A stretch of DNA of 64,000 nt from positions 21,341,024 through 21,405,023 of the forward strand of contig CM030835.1 of the NCBI GenBank assembly GCA_018105865.1, written 5' to 3'. Position 1 is the stretch's first letter. Each line of letters starts with the position of its first letter. Below, in pieces: positions 22,237 through 33,245 of this stretch. The position numbers and the translations under genes are program-made. The stretch comes from Metaphire vulgaris (Eukaryota; Annelida; Clitellata; Crassiclitellata; Megascolecidae). The notes below the pieces were generated by a model. That model was given only the letters and a program-made list of their open reading frames with translations. It did no database searches and was not told where the DNA came from.

Positions 22237-23039
22237 ACCCCCCTATTCCCGGAACCTTTGCAGAATATGATTAGGCCTACACCCCTCGCTCCATCCTCCT
22301 CTACCTCCATCGTTGTTTCAGAATTGCCATGTATGTCCTTTGAATGACCATATAGGGCAATGCGTTAGGTCGTAGAGTTAGTGCAGTGGATCGAACTGTT
22401 TAGTGCGTTGCCAATGACATTTCGAACCTTTATATTAATTAATGATGTTACCACGCAAATATGTTTCGCTGTACGTCTAGAGTACTGTATAGACGTCTTG
22501 TTAGATGCTGACTGTTCAACCTATATAAGCTATGGTAGTTTCGTAGGACTTAGTGTGTTTTGCTTGAACTAGACTGGCTGAGTTTTCTTCTCAGTTCCGT
22601 CTAAACATTTATACCGTAGTATTTAAATAAACGATTCTAAAAGATTCAACGTCGTTCTACGGAGACCTAAGCAACTCACCACCAACACCGACACCAACTG
22701 CAACAACCTTAGAGCGTCCTAAGTACCACACCCGCTCTAAACCATTATGCCCTTCTTTTATCTATTATTTTACCAACATTTATATTCGTAATTCTCAATA
22801 GGCCTATTCTTCATTAAGCTATATTGCAGAAGTACGCCAACATGGACTCCAACAGGTTTTATAAGCGTCAAAATCCTTTCTCTCGGATTAACCTTATTTT
22901 GCACCAAAAGAATATTCTCGATATCCACTGTTTATGATTTATGAAATATTTCGGGTGTTGAGTCCATGTATTACAAGGAAATACGAGAAAACGTTTATCT
23001 CATTGAATTTGAATCTGATGTCATCCAAAGTTCTTTGCC
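22237..23039. other. no gene seen; possible solo LTR
   Basis: Between about 22312 and 22710 there is a TATA-like ACCTATATAAGC (22519), a polyadenylation-like AATAAA (22626), and TG...CA-type ends (TGTTTCAG, CTGCAACA). That layout suits a solo LTR, but I could not confirm a target duplication. Confidence 0.25.
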
Positions 23040-23335
23040 ATCGGCTGTTCCGACGTAGGTATCTCTAAAAGGGTTCTTATCAATTGAGTTATTTTGGTCA
23101 TATACAAAGAAACAACAAAGATGGCCTACAGCAAACAGTCCAACAAGGTATCATGCCAGGAAAAAGAAAAAGAGGTCGGCCGAACAGAAGATGGGTGGAC
23201 GACATAGAAGAATGGACTGGAATGGCTATAACAACAGCAATCAAAGCATTAAAAGAAAGAACTACATGGAAATGCCCGATTCATGACGTCACCTTATCTT
23301 CAACTACTGAAGGAAAGAGGAAATGATGACGATGA
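23040..23335 (+). pseudogene. LINE (RTE-type) 3' fragment
   Basis: YFGHIQRNNKDGLQQTVQQG, then KRKRGRPNRRWVDDIEEWTG and LKERTTWKCPIHDV match the same C-terminal motif set as the 21.2 kb fragment (GHI, RGRP..RWVDDI). It ends near GATGACGATGATC. It belongs to a different subfamily from the 21.2 kb copy. Confidence 0.75.
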
Positions 23336-23689
23336 TCATTTCATGTCATGGTATTATAAATTTAAAATCATTATCAGTTGCCATATGTTGAACTCGTTAA
23401 TCCAAGTTGCTTAAGCTATAGCTTAATACCAGGGGCTCGGGTTCCCCCGTTGAGGATCAGCATGTAAATTTTCATGAAACTACTTTCACGATGCCCCCGA
23501 CCCATTGCTGCCCCAGGGTCTCGAGGAGTGAAGTTACGGGCATGCACATGAGTCACGTGGATTTTTTAAAAATAAATACCAAATAGCATGTTTGAAAAGC
23601 AAACATAATTGTTTCTCAGAAAACGTCAGTTCTTAAATAATTAATTACTTCAAGTTAATATTGTATTATATTGTATTTATATCAAGCTA

Positions 23690-24231
23690 ATACTGTCAAG
23701 GATCGACTACTGCAATAGTTTACTATTCGGTCTTCCGGAGCGTCAGTTAAATCGTTTACAGTCGGTACTAAACCTATCTGCACGGCTAGTCTTTCGAAGC
23801 CGCTGGTGTGAGCATGTCACGCCGCTGTTGCGAGACCGCCTTCACTGGCTTCGAGTCCAGGAACGTATCGTTTATAAGCGTTGCTGGCTCACTCATCGAG
23901 CCTTATACGATCCCTTCTGCCCCGACTACCTAGCCACGTTGATACAACGATCCACGGTGAACGAACGACGATCGCAGCTACGGCCTGGAAGTCGGGTCCA
24001 GCTGCTCGTCCCCGCTCCATCCAAGACCTCTAAGTTCGGCGAACGATCGGTCAGGCGGGGCAACCCGCTCCTGTGGAACTCTCTACCAGACTGTGTGACT
24101 AATTCTGACTCTGTCGAGACTTTTCAGAACGAACCTAAAAACACACTTATTTAACATCGCATATAAGTGACACGTGTCAAAGCGCTCTTGTTTTTAGCCT
24201 AAGCTATGCTTACTGCGCTATAGAAGTTGTC

Positions 24232-24287
<56 letters not shown>

Positions 24288-24290
24288 TAA
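23690..24290 (+). pseudogene. L2/CR1-like LINE, reverse transcriptase C-terminus and 3' end
   Basis: After a frame break, RIDYCNSLLFGLP and LNRLQSVLNLSARLVF are followed by VTPLLRDRLHWLRVQERIVY, KFGERSVRRGNPLLWNSLPD and a stop near 24154. These are the standard C-terminal landmarks of L2/CR1-type reverse transcriptase proteins. The 3' end carries TCAAAGCGCTCTTG and TGCGCTATAGAAGTTGTC and then an AAT microsatellite. Confidence 0.85.
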
Positions 24291-24375
24291 TTTTAAGTAG
24301 ATAGTCCCAATTTCTCACTAGACAATACTGTTTAGATAATTACTAATTCAGTCTAATTCACATCTGTTAAGCCCA

Positions 24376-24628
24376 ATGCCTCTCAACAAATCTCTCTCTG
24401 TTCTCTCTCTGTCTCTCCTCTCTCTGTCTCTCTGCCTGCCTGTCGCTCTGTGCCAGTCTCTCTCTGCCTCAGTCTGTCTCAGTCTCTTCTCTTTCTATGT
24501 CCCTCTGTTTCGCTCTGTATTTCTGTCTGTCTGTCTATCTATCTGTCAATCTCTCTGACTGCCTCTGTCTATCTCTGTATCTATCTCTGTTTCTCACAGT
24601 CTCTGTCTCTTTCTCTTTCTCTTTCTCT

Positions 24629-24668
<40 letters not shown>

Positions 24669-24669
24669 A

Positions 24670-24719
<50 letters not shown>

Positions 24720-24731
24720 CCTATCTCTCTC

Positions 24732-24805
<74 letters not shown>
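24376..24805 (+). repeat. (TC)n microsatellite with interruptions
   Basis: About 430 bp of CTCTCT and CTGTCT. Leu-Ser frames across it are artefacts. Confidence 0.95.
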
Positions 24806-24809
<4 letters not shown>

Positions 24810-25390
24810 GTATTGCATCAAATCCGCATAGTGAATGATGGAAAAGCAACGCTGCTGCTAACAGGAATTAAATGCATATAAATCAAATGTTCATTCTCTG
24901 AGGAAAAGCGTGTTTGACTTATAATTGACGTCAGTTAAACAACAGCGCCTTTTGAAGCATATTTGCTAGTTCTAGTAAGTTTCAACGATTTGCTTTAGTC
25001 TAATAAGACTGCACGTCCGGAAGTTGGCAGAGGGCAATACATTTTCTGCTATTAAACATATTTGGTGAATTTACTAAATCCCAGTCAATGTTTGTGTAGG
25101 GAGAATTTGTTGGGCGAAGAACGACAATTAGTCCATAATTGGTTGTTTTCAGAGAATGTTGTACTTTAATATTCTCGACTCGTTTAGTAAGTGGGCGACA
25201 GGGTTATAGAATTACTGGGGGTAATGGTGAATTGTAACAGATGCGGGTACAACAGCTTTCATTTTTCACATCCTTCTTTTTTAGCATCTTCTAACTCTCT
25301 GCTGTCTATATGACTATCATTGACGTTGCGTTAGATAACTGTTACTTTGAATATCACTCGAACCAAAACTGAGGTTGTCTGAGGTTCTAA
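24806..25390. other. no gene seen
   Basis: Unremarkable AT-rich sequence. Confidence 0.4.
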
Positions 25391-25396
25391 TCGAAC

Positions 25397-25621
25397 ATGT
25401 TTTACATCCTTCTTCTATCAACCGGTGTTATATGTGGCATCTGTTTACAGGCGAGTGGACAATGCACGACACCTGAGTGCAACGACTCTTCAGAAGGAGT
25501 TGATGATGTTCTTGTTACGACTAGTGTCCTGTGGAGTCTCTGTGCACAGAGGAATGGACAAAGCACGACGTCTGCCTGTGAAGATCTCTCGGCAGAAACA
25601 GAGTGTACGGGTGAGAAATGA
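25397..25621 (+). CDS. short frame: secreted peptide precursor or transposase relic
   Basis: The ATG at 25397 opens MFYILLLSTGVICGICLQAS, a plausible signal peptide, then a short acidic, Cys/Ser/Thr-rich chain of about 54 residues ending at 25621. AATAAA follows at 25628. The DNA holds a weak internal repeat: GGCGAGTGGACAATGCACGA and AGAGGAATGGACAAAGCACG. Read in the next frame, the same DNA gives SATTLQKEL and DKARRLPVKISRQK, which resemble the helix-turn-helix region of Tc1-type transposases. The two readings compete and I cannot choose between them. Confidence 0.3.
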   Translation: MFYILLLSTGVICGICLQASGQCTTPECNDSSEGVDDVLVTTSVLWSLCAQRNGQSTTSACEDLSAETECTGEK

Positions 25622-26039
25622 CTGACAAATAAATGTATTACGGTAAAAATCACGCATCGCTGATGTCGCCTTTTGCAAACTTGTTTCAGCGGCTCTGACA
25701 CGCAAAATTCAAAGGCGTAAAACTAATTGTGTATTACTGTAGCTTGCCGATTGCCGAATAGTCCAAGGACCACGTTAATAAAGTTTATTAGCAAGATATT
25801 CACATACATGTAGGTTAATGCATGGCGGCTACAAAATCGGTGACCGGTCATTTCGTCGCCTGTCGTTTAGTAGAAAATCCCTTTCATATTTATACAGGTT
25901 TCTTTGCTGGACAGGTTGGGCTCCCGCTCTTATCTCCAGGCTGTGCAATCTGCAACGTACATTGTAGGTGGTATAAGCCATTACATGGGCGTCATTTGGG
26001 AGTAAGGGGTGCCGTGTCCTCGTGGAAATGAAGAAATAA

Positions 26040-26865
26040 TGTATAATATATTAAATAAACAAATAAATATTTATAAGTGTGTGAGGCTGTTGGGGGTCCT
26101 CTTTGATGGTACTGTGTCATTTGAGCCGTACTTAAATGATGTGATCAGGCGATGCCACTTTCAATTGAGAAGAATGCGATCAGTCCGGCGCTATCTGCCT
26201 GTATCCGGTGTCGTTCACTTGGTCCAGGCCTTGGTGCTAACGAGGATTGATTACTGCAATAGTGTGTTGTGGGGTCTCCCGGTCAATAAACTGGATCGCC
26301 TGCAGTCTTTGCTTAATCAGTCGGCGAGGATCGTGTTCGGATGTCGTTGGTGCGAGCGCGTAACACCACTTCTCAGGGATCTTCTTCATTGGCTTCGGGT
26401 CCCTGAGCGGATCGTGTTCAAAAGATGCTGGTTGACGTACAGAGTGCTGCATGACCCGTGCTGTCCGGAGTATCTCGCCTCTCTTGTAAAGAGACCGCAG
26501 TGTAGTGATAGGAGATCGTCGCTCCGTTCGAGTCGTAGGGTCAAACTTCAGGTTCCTCCCCCTCCATGCAAGACTACTAAGTTTGGAGAGAGATCCTTTA
26601 CACGTGGTAACCCCATCTTGTGGAACTCTCTTCCTGACGATGTCACCACGGCTAATACTCCTGAGCACTTCATCAAGAGATTATAATATAATAATATAAC
26701 AAGTGGTTCAGTAGGGACTGCCCTGTGTGAGAACCACTGCCTAAAAACGCATCTGTTTGGGTTGGAGTATAGTTGAGATGTTAAAGCGCTTTTTGGGGGC
26801 CTCAGCCTTGTTACAGCGCTATAGAAATCGTCCACGAATGAATGAATGAATGAATGAATGAAGGA
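26040..26865 (+). pseudogene. L2/CR1-like LINE 3' half with (GAAT)n tail
   Basis: A 225-residue frame gives RLLGVLFDGTVSFEPYLNDV, VLTRIDYCNSVLWGLPVNKL, LLRDLLHWLRVPERIVFKRC and RGNPILWNSLPDDVTTAN. These are the last reverse-transcriptase region and C-terminal domain of L2/CR1 LINEs, close to the 23.7 kb copy. The 3' end has TTAAAGCGCTTTTTGG, TACAGCGCTATAGAAATCG and six GAAT repeats. It is 5'-truncated, the usual outcome of LINE insertion. Confidence 0.85.
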
Positions 26866-27104
26866 AAGAATGAATTAAATGTGCAATGTGCAAAAAATCG
26901 CCAAAAATTGCCAAACAATGTCAAACATTTACAAATTTGTCAAATTGGCCCAAAATAGCCCAAAATTTGCCAAATATTGCCAGGCATTTGCCAAAATTTT
27001 GGCCTGACCAAAAAAATTATCCCGCCCCCAAGAAAAGTGTGAAATGACGCTATTGAGCCATTAATCTGTGGTAGGTTGCCTTTACTTTCCAAGACCCACG
27101 TCTT

Positions 27105-27250
27105 ACATAGCAGCTTGACGTTGCTCCTCAGTTTACCACCGCCATCTAACGAATAAGGCTGAGTCGACCTTAGGGCTCCTGCAGAAATCGAACCCGCCAC
27201 CTTCTGCCCCATCGCCATGTGTTGTTACCAGTCTGCTAACTTCCCGCCCC
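27105..27250 (-). mobile_element. tRNA-derived SINE (copy 3), 5' part only
   Basis: Complement of the tRNA-like head (GGCGGGAAGTTAGCAGACTGG), B-box GGTTCGATTTC and the following GGTCGACTCAGCCTTATTCG. The tail half is diverged or missing. Confidence 0.75.
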
Positions 27251-27298
27251 AAATACGTAAATGTATGCTTCCAAATGAACAAGGTCTGTCAACATCTA

Positions 27299-27960
27299 TT
27301 AAATATCTCTACCGAGTTTTGACGGAGGAGTTCGAGGACAAGAACGTAATCTGCATGATTTAAATTTAAGTGTGATAGTCACTGCGTTGGTTTTCAATGC
27401 ATGCAAACAGGAAGTACATTCGCATCTGCAGCTGAGGTAGGAATTTTCATTTATTAACTTATCATGAGTCTGCATAACGGTGTGGTGTCTGACCCGCAAG
27501 GACGTCTTCCGATCAGTTACACTGGTCAACAGTGAAAATGTAACTGTCTGTAGAATGTCAGAATCTGTAGTATTTTTATGTCCTGAATACGAATATGATC
27601 ATGAAAAATTTTTGTTGGATCTAGTTTTGAAGATAATTCATATAGCTCATTTTCTATGTTTCACCGTGTAAATTTACCTAATGAGACTGTAACAAAAATA
27701 AGCATAAGAGTATAAAGTATTGCATCACTTTGCATAATGCCACCATGCCCACATCATCCAGAGTTTATTTAATCATTTTCTGATGCAGTGCAGTACTACT
27801 GCCAGGCTGTGGCTGATGCCTGCTGACGTCAGCAGTGCAAAATAAAAGTCAGTCAGAAATTTTGAGCTTTTAAAATATTTCAGTCTTCGTGGGAAGTTTT
27901 AGTTAATGCTACATGAAATTGTTTGTATTTTATTCATTTACTTAAATTACTAAGCACTAA
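27299..27960. other. no gene seen
   Basis: Short frames only. TGCAGTACTACTGCCAG-type short palindromes near 27785. No supported feature. Confidence 0.35.
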
Positions 27961-29085
27961 TGCCTCGAAAGTTCATAAATATCGTGAACAATAATTTCTG
28001 TTATAATTGTGGGCAAGCGACATTTGCCAACAGAAGAAAAGTATCAGTTCTGAAGTAAAGAAGCATTGTCATCTTTACTTTGGATGCAAGATTGGGGACC
28101 AAGACAAGTCTCGGGCCTCTCTTATAGGCTGTGCTTCATGTGCAGCGCAACTGTCACAGTTGGCTGAATGGCAAAAGACCATCAATGCCTTTTGCAGTCC
28201 CCATGGTGTGGAGAGAGACAAGTAACCACACAAATGACTGTTACTTCTGTTTGGTTCCTCTTCTAAACGAAATCGAGATCAGTGTATGCCTACTCCAACA
28301 TTTCGTCAGCACTGAGACCAGTTTCTCACGGTGATGGACTTCCTATTCTAGAACCTCCAACAGAATATCATTTTGATTCGTCTGATGAAGACGGCGGTGA
28401 GTAGACCGGTTCTCTTAGTTCGTCCGTCCGTCCGTCAGAATGCATTGATCAAGTTTTCCACTGTGACATAATATCATCAACACACACATAACACAAAGGG
28501 AAGAACTAAATGACCTGGTTCGTGATTTGGACTTATCCAAGAACAAAGCAGAATATAGCTAGGTTCTAAACAATGGAATCGTCTAGAAGATGTCACAGCT
28601 ATTACAAATTGAAAGCGCCACCAGCAGTTGGAGCCTTTCTTCAGAAAGGAATGTTGTCTGGTATTTTGCTCTGATATTGAGGACCTCACGAATGCCTTAG
28701 AAATCACTTATGACCCAGACGAATGGAGACTATGTGTAAACTCGTCAAACTTGAGTCTTAAGGCTGTGCTTCTGCACAATGGAAATCGTCTTCCATCTAT
28801 TCCAGTAGCGCATACTGTCCACATGAAAGAGACGTATGATAACTTAAAGCGTCTACAGAATTCCATTGAGTATAACAACTTGCTGCAGAGTGATGCGAAA
28901 CAAGCATGAAATGCTTTTCACACTGAGTCTACAGATTTTCTCCGCAATGTTAGGGCAGACAATTACAAGGTGCTAGTAGAAGACATGCTGATGCAACATC
29001 AGAAACTTGGGTGTAACATGTCTCTGAAGATCCACTTCCTTTCTTCCATAGCAACTGTGTTATGGTTAGTGATGAACATGGCAGG
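27960..29085 (+). pseudogene. relic of a repeated, unclassified protein family (VPMVWRE / CYFC type)
   Basis: Fragments in several frames keep the order of a family I know as unnamed multi-copy proteins in cnidarians, aphids and other invertebrates. They are: KHCHLYFGCKIGDQDKS; PFAVPMVWRE and DCYFC near 28180-28250; then CYC-like FCSDIEDL and EWRLCVNSSNLSLKAVLLHN, PSIPVAHTVHMKETYDN (28640-28860); and RNVRADNYKVLVEDML, LGCNMSLKIHFL (28940-29045). The segment between YNNLL and DAKQA appears deleted. A second relic lies at 51930-52810. High copy number and decay suggest a mobile element; its transposition chemistry is unknown to me. Confidence 0.6.
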
Positions 29086-29093
29086 CCAGTCCA

Positions 29094-29180
29094 GGGGTGT
29101 GATGGAGCCGGTTCGGTCCGGTTCAGCCGAACCGTTTGTTAAAATTCCGACCGGTTCGGCCGAACCGTTTGTTAAAATGA
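29094..29180 (+). repeat. two 36-bp units containing GGTTCGGCCGAACCG palindrome
   Basis: CCGGTTC(A/G)GCCGAACCGTTT and GTTAAAAT are repeated. The preceding CAGGGGTGTGATGGAG looks like a hAT terminus. Confidence 0.5.
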
Positions 29181-29748
29181 CGACTATATCAACGAACCGT
29201 CTCCTTGTTTACTGGGCTGGTTTTCGTTCTCATGAATACGTGTGGAAAACCTTTCAGCCCTTGGATCGACACTTGATTTTTAGGTGGTTGTCGGTCTTGT
29301 AACCCAACGGCATTCAAATGTTACTCTACCATGGCTATAATTACAGCGGATGTGGTTTATTGGTTAACACTTAAAAGCACCCACCACATGGTCCATGTTA
29401 TCTCCCACCTAGCTCCCAGTTTCAGCGCACCCTTTCCCAGTGGAAAGTAGGCTACCAGATAAAAGCTGGCATTCAACTAGACCCTGAACACAGACGAAGT
29501 CTAAGTTCAAATGGTAAAGGTGCTTTAGAGTATGGACTTCAATGGATGCCTATGTTCAATGATGATAGATTTATAGTAGGGCCTAATGTGAAAAACTGAG
29601 ACGGCGGAAGCATTCCTTTGGAAGCGGTATATGGAGGATTCACTTACACGAAGCGCGACTAGTCATGACTCGTCCGTAACCTGACAACCTGACACCGTGA
29701 TTTATGTTTTTCTCTGGACATTCCACGAGAAGCCGTCTCTGGCCATAG

Positions 29749-30025
<277 letters not shown>

Positions 30026-30377
30026 GATTTGTAATCATATGCATATGGTATTTTTTCTGATTTTGAAACCAACATAAGTGGGTCTTTTGCGTTTACTAGG
30101 CCGTTATGAAGTTTGGCGGGTCGCATGATTTTTACAAGCCAATATCTTTTGAAAGAAATGCGCTATAAAAGTGATTTTTGGTAGGATGGAGGCAATGACA
30201 CAGCCTCTGGCCGCCATTTGCCGGAGAAATGCGAAATGGTAAAGATTGCTCCGGAATGGCGGAGTGAAAGTTTGAATTATTGTACCGTTCTAAGTGGGTC
30301 CTCCGGGTTAAATCCGGACGATCCGGAAAATTTCTAAGTCCAAATCCTATATAGATTGTATATAGCTATATACAAAA

Positions 30378-30398
30378 TCACGTGACGAAGTCACGTGA
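30378..30398. promoter_or_regulatory. paired TCACGTGA E-boxes
   Basis: Two identical TCACGTGA palindromes start 13 bp apart (30378 and 30391). A CCAAT-type ACCAATTC lies at about 30421. CACGTG is the core site of bHLH factors such as USF and MITF/TFE. It lies 1.4 kb before the first open exon of the recombinase-like locus, so a promoter is possible. This is inference. Confidence 0.35.
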
Positions 30399-30399
30399 T

Positions 30400-31345
30400 C
30401 GGTCGATTCGGCGACGAAGAACCAATTCAAAAGGCAAGTCTTTCAGCTCAGACAATTATTTTAGCGATAATAAACAAAGAATACTTTAGTTAGAAAAATA
30501 TTTTATTATTTTTAATGGTGTCATCGATACGTTAGACCACTGAACATATCGGAATTTAGACGAATATTATGCAGAATGCGGAACGCATAATGTAATGTTG
30601 ATTGGAATTACTTAAAATACCTGTTTAATTGCTCTTTAAAGAAAAAGCGCTTTAATGTGCTATCTATTGGGAATTTATATTGGTTTTTATATTCTCCGAC
30701 AGCTAAGACTTTTTAATATACTGTAGATTCCATTGATCTTTGACTTCTATAGCGGCTCCTCAGATGAGGGCATGGCTTAAATTGTGTCATGCTATTTTAC
30801 AATGTGAAACCAGTCTCTCAAATTCCTTATTGAACTTGAGTGAAATAAGAAGCAAGCCGTCTCGATGAATTGTAGGCTAAAATGTGTGCGATAATGCCCT
30901 GTAAAGCTTTATTTGTGTGATTCTTATCGTGCTCAATTCTGATATTGCAGGTGCCAATTTGCTAATTTTCATACAGAACCAACTGCACGGTGAACTCTGT
31001 CTAAATGAATTTGCTGAATTCAGATCCTAAACAATGTAAGTCTGTCTTCAAATGTGCCTGATTTCTCTTATAACTATGTTTCCAAAGCAGATTAATGGTG
31101 CACATTTCACGAATGAATGTCGGAGAAAGTAATTAAAATGAATTACAGCTGCAGCAACAGTTCTCCTCAGAAATTCATTATAACACAAACATTATTAAAA
31201 TTAATATGTATTTAACTTAACATGCAACTTATCTATTTGCATTCTTTGGCTTAGGGTCACGTCGTGATCTGATTTTTGCAAAAGCCGTGTTGAGTAATCC
31301 GAGGGGCACGAAATGTGGCTGATTGGCTGGTATGATCTTAATTTC
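30400..31345. other. no exon confirmed
   Basis: AT-rich sequence that may be 5' untranslated or intronic to the following exons. An acceptor-like TGATATTGCAG at about 30940 has no supported frame after it. Confidence 0.3.
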
Positions 31346-31349
31346 AGTC

Positions 31350-31404
<55 letters not shown>

Positions 31405-31832
31405 TAAGCTTATGTTAGAAGGTCGTTGGTGACTGCAAATTAGGACATTGCTGGAAAACAGAGATGTTGTTTCTGTTTAATAAAAGTCTCTTTGGACACA
31501 TAGCCTGTCTGGCCTATACCACACCACCCAGCCAGACTTTACAATACTGTGTTGATCTAACATCTGACTGCCCCTTGACAGAGATGTATTGACCGACTCC
31601 AACAACAATGTCAAGCCAACACATATGGCCATGGTCCATTGTTGAAGCTAGCGTCTCATGCTGACTACGTGAAGACGATGATGATGCATTAAGTTAAAAT
31701 TACTTAGACCACAGCGATATGTAGCAGAAATCTGCAGTTCCTTTCAGCTTCAAAATCAGGCATTGGAATACTCGTTTTATTATTTTAAATTTCGCTGTCA
31801 ATTTGAATTTAGTTGCAAGCTTTTCTTTGTAG

Positions 31833-31967
31833 GTGAATGAATCAGAATGCAACAGTTCAAAGAGCCCACGATGTCCGACGATGCTAAAACATAGTGGGAA
31901 ACAGCTACAACAATCAACAATGGTGGACAGATTGGTTGATCAGAGCAGAGAAAGTTATCTATGTCAG
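31833..31967 (+). CDS. open internal exon (45 codons, phase 0)
   Basis: Acceptor TTTTCTTTGTAG and donor CAG|GTATGT bound 135 bp with no stop. The peptide runs VNESECNSSKSPRCPTMLKH and ends LVDQSRESYLCQ. It is followed by two duplicated phase-0 exons and, further on, the recombinase-like coding block, so it may be a 5' exon of that gene. It has no recognised domain. Confidence 0.45.
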
Positions 31968-32061
31968 GTATGTTTTCGTTGCAAGGTGATTTGAAAGTGA
32001 TATTCTAAATAGTCTTCTTCATTTTCATGGTGCAAGTCTACAGCCTACTACTACTGCTACT

Positions 32062-32092
<31 letters not shown>

Positions 32093-32138
32093 TCATCATC
32101 ATTATTATTATTATTATTATTATTTGTATGGCGCTGAG

Positions 32139-32264
32139 AAGACTGGACCGCGACTACAACCAACCGGTGGTCAATCATCTGATCCTTTGCCTATCCAGCC
32201 AATCTGCTACAGTGATTCGGGGTGGAAGAGAAGCAAGGACTGGAATGATCGACCTTGTACCTAT
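32139..32264 (+). CDS. duplicated cassette exon, copy 1 (42 codons)
   Basis: The open frame from GCGCTGAG| to TAT|GTGAGT encodes KTGPRLQPTGGQSSDPLPIQ, then CYSDSGWKRSKDWNDRPCTY. The next exon repeats it. The pattern PRLQPTGG, SSD, CY.DSGW, SKD.NDR, PCTY is kept in both. The polypyrimidine tract is an (ATT)n run, which is unusual. Length divides by three, so the copies can be used alone or together without changing frame. Confidence 0.5.
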
Positions 32265-32378
32265 GTGAGTTTTTAGTTGAATTCCTGATGAACTGAACAG
32301 TGCCTATTACTGTTGTTATTATTGTGGTTATTTGTAATTTGTTGTTGTTGTTGTTGTTGTTAACAGGATTGTGCTCAG

Positions 32379-32528
32379 AAGACCAGACCACGACTACAGC
32401 CAACAGGTGGCCGATCCTCTGACCGCTTGCCTGCCCAGCGAGTCTGCTATGATGATTCAGGGTGGAGAAGCAAGGATTTGAACGACCGATCTGTCAACCA
32501 TGTACGGCACAAACAGCCTTGTACCTAT
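32379..32528 (+). CDS. duplicated cassette exon, copy 2 (50 codons)
   Basis: The open frame from GTGCTCAG| to TAT|GTGAGT encodes KTRPRLQPTGGRSSDRLPAQ, CYDDSGWRSKDLNDRS and a longer end (HVRHKQPCTY). An alternative acceptor 12 bp upstream (TAACAG|GATTGT) keeps the frame. Preservation of frame in both copies despite many nucleotide changes suggests that the protein sequence is or was selected. The domain is unknown. Confidence 0.5.
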
Positions 32529-32759
32529 GTGAGTGTTGTTATGTCTAATTTATGATTTCAGAAGCAGTGCTGAGATTTTGGCCATGATCCTTCCAGCTCA
32601 AAACTCTGCTGGAAAAGTAAACCTAAGTTTTCTTCGATGCTGTTGCAGCTGCAATCTGAGTGTCTGCTCTCTGCATGCTTTTAATAAGATAGAAACTGAC
32701 AAGGTTTCCCTAAAACAAAGGTCATTTTGAAATTGGCAGGTAATTGATTTTATGGCAGA

Positions 32760-32792
32760 GCCTATTATGATAATAACATTATTTTCACTAGT

Positions 32793-32851
<59 letters not shown>

Positions 32852-33209
32852 CATGGTTAAAGTGGTTCAGCAGGGTCTGCCCTATGTGAGAACCACTATC
32901 ATTCAACTTGTTGGGCAGATTTGTTGTTGATTATTATTACCGGATTTCTACTCAGCAGCGAGTCCTTTCTATCATCTGAGCGGATTTTAACATAGCCACC
33001 TTCGAACCTTCATTGACATGTCAGCGTTGTTAAAGCACTTTTGATTTTGGCATTTGACTATGTTTCAGTGCTATAGAAATTGTCCTGGAATAATATTGCA
33101 ACTTGTACTTTTCCCCTACTATATTCTAAGCTCATACTACTGTTATTACTATTATTATTATTATTATTACAAGTGCTATTACCACTATATTTTAAGCTTG
33201 CACTATTGC

Positions 33210-33242
<33 letters not shown>

Positions 33243-33245
33243 GAA
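32760..33245. repeat. L2-type LINE 3' ends with AAT/ATT microsatellites
   Basis: GTGGTTCAGCAGGGTCTGCC and TGTGAGAACCACTATC match the 26.7 kb LINE 3' region. TTAAAGCACTTTTGATTTTGG and AGTGCTATAGAAATTGTCC near 33030-33090 are its tail. AAT (32798-32848) and ATT (33145-33240) tracts flank it. Confidence 0.6.

Noticed and set aside
22312..22710. Solo LTR
   Set aside because: TATA-like and AATAAA words are suitably spaced, but the TG...CA limits are ambiguous and no target duplication was found; kept only as a low-confidence note.
24376..24881. Leu-Ser-rich frames of 110-140 codons
   Set aside because: Read-through of the TC microsatellite only.
26237..26668. 143-codon minus-strand frame
   Set aside because: It is the shadow of the LINE reverse-transcriptase frame on the plus strand.
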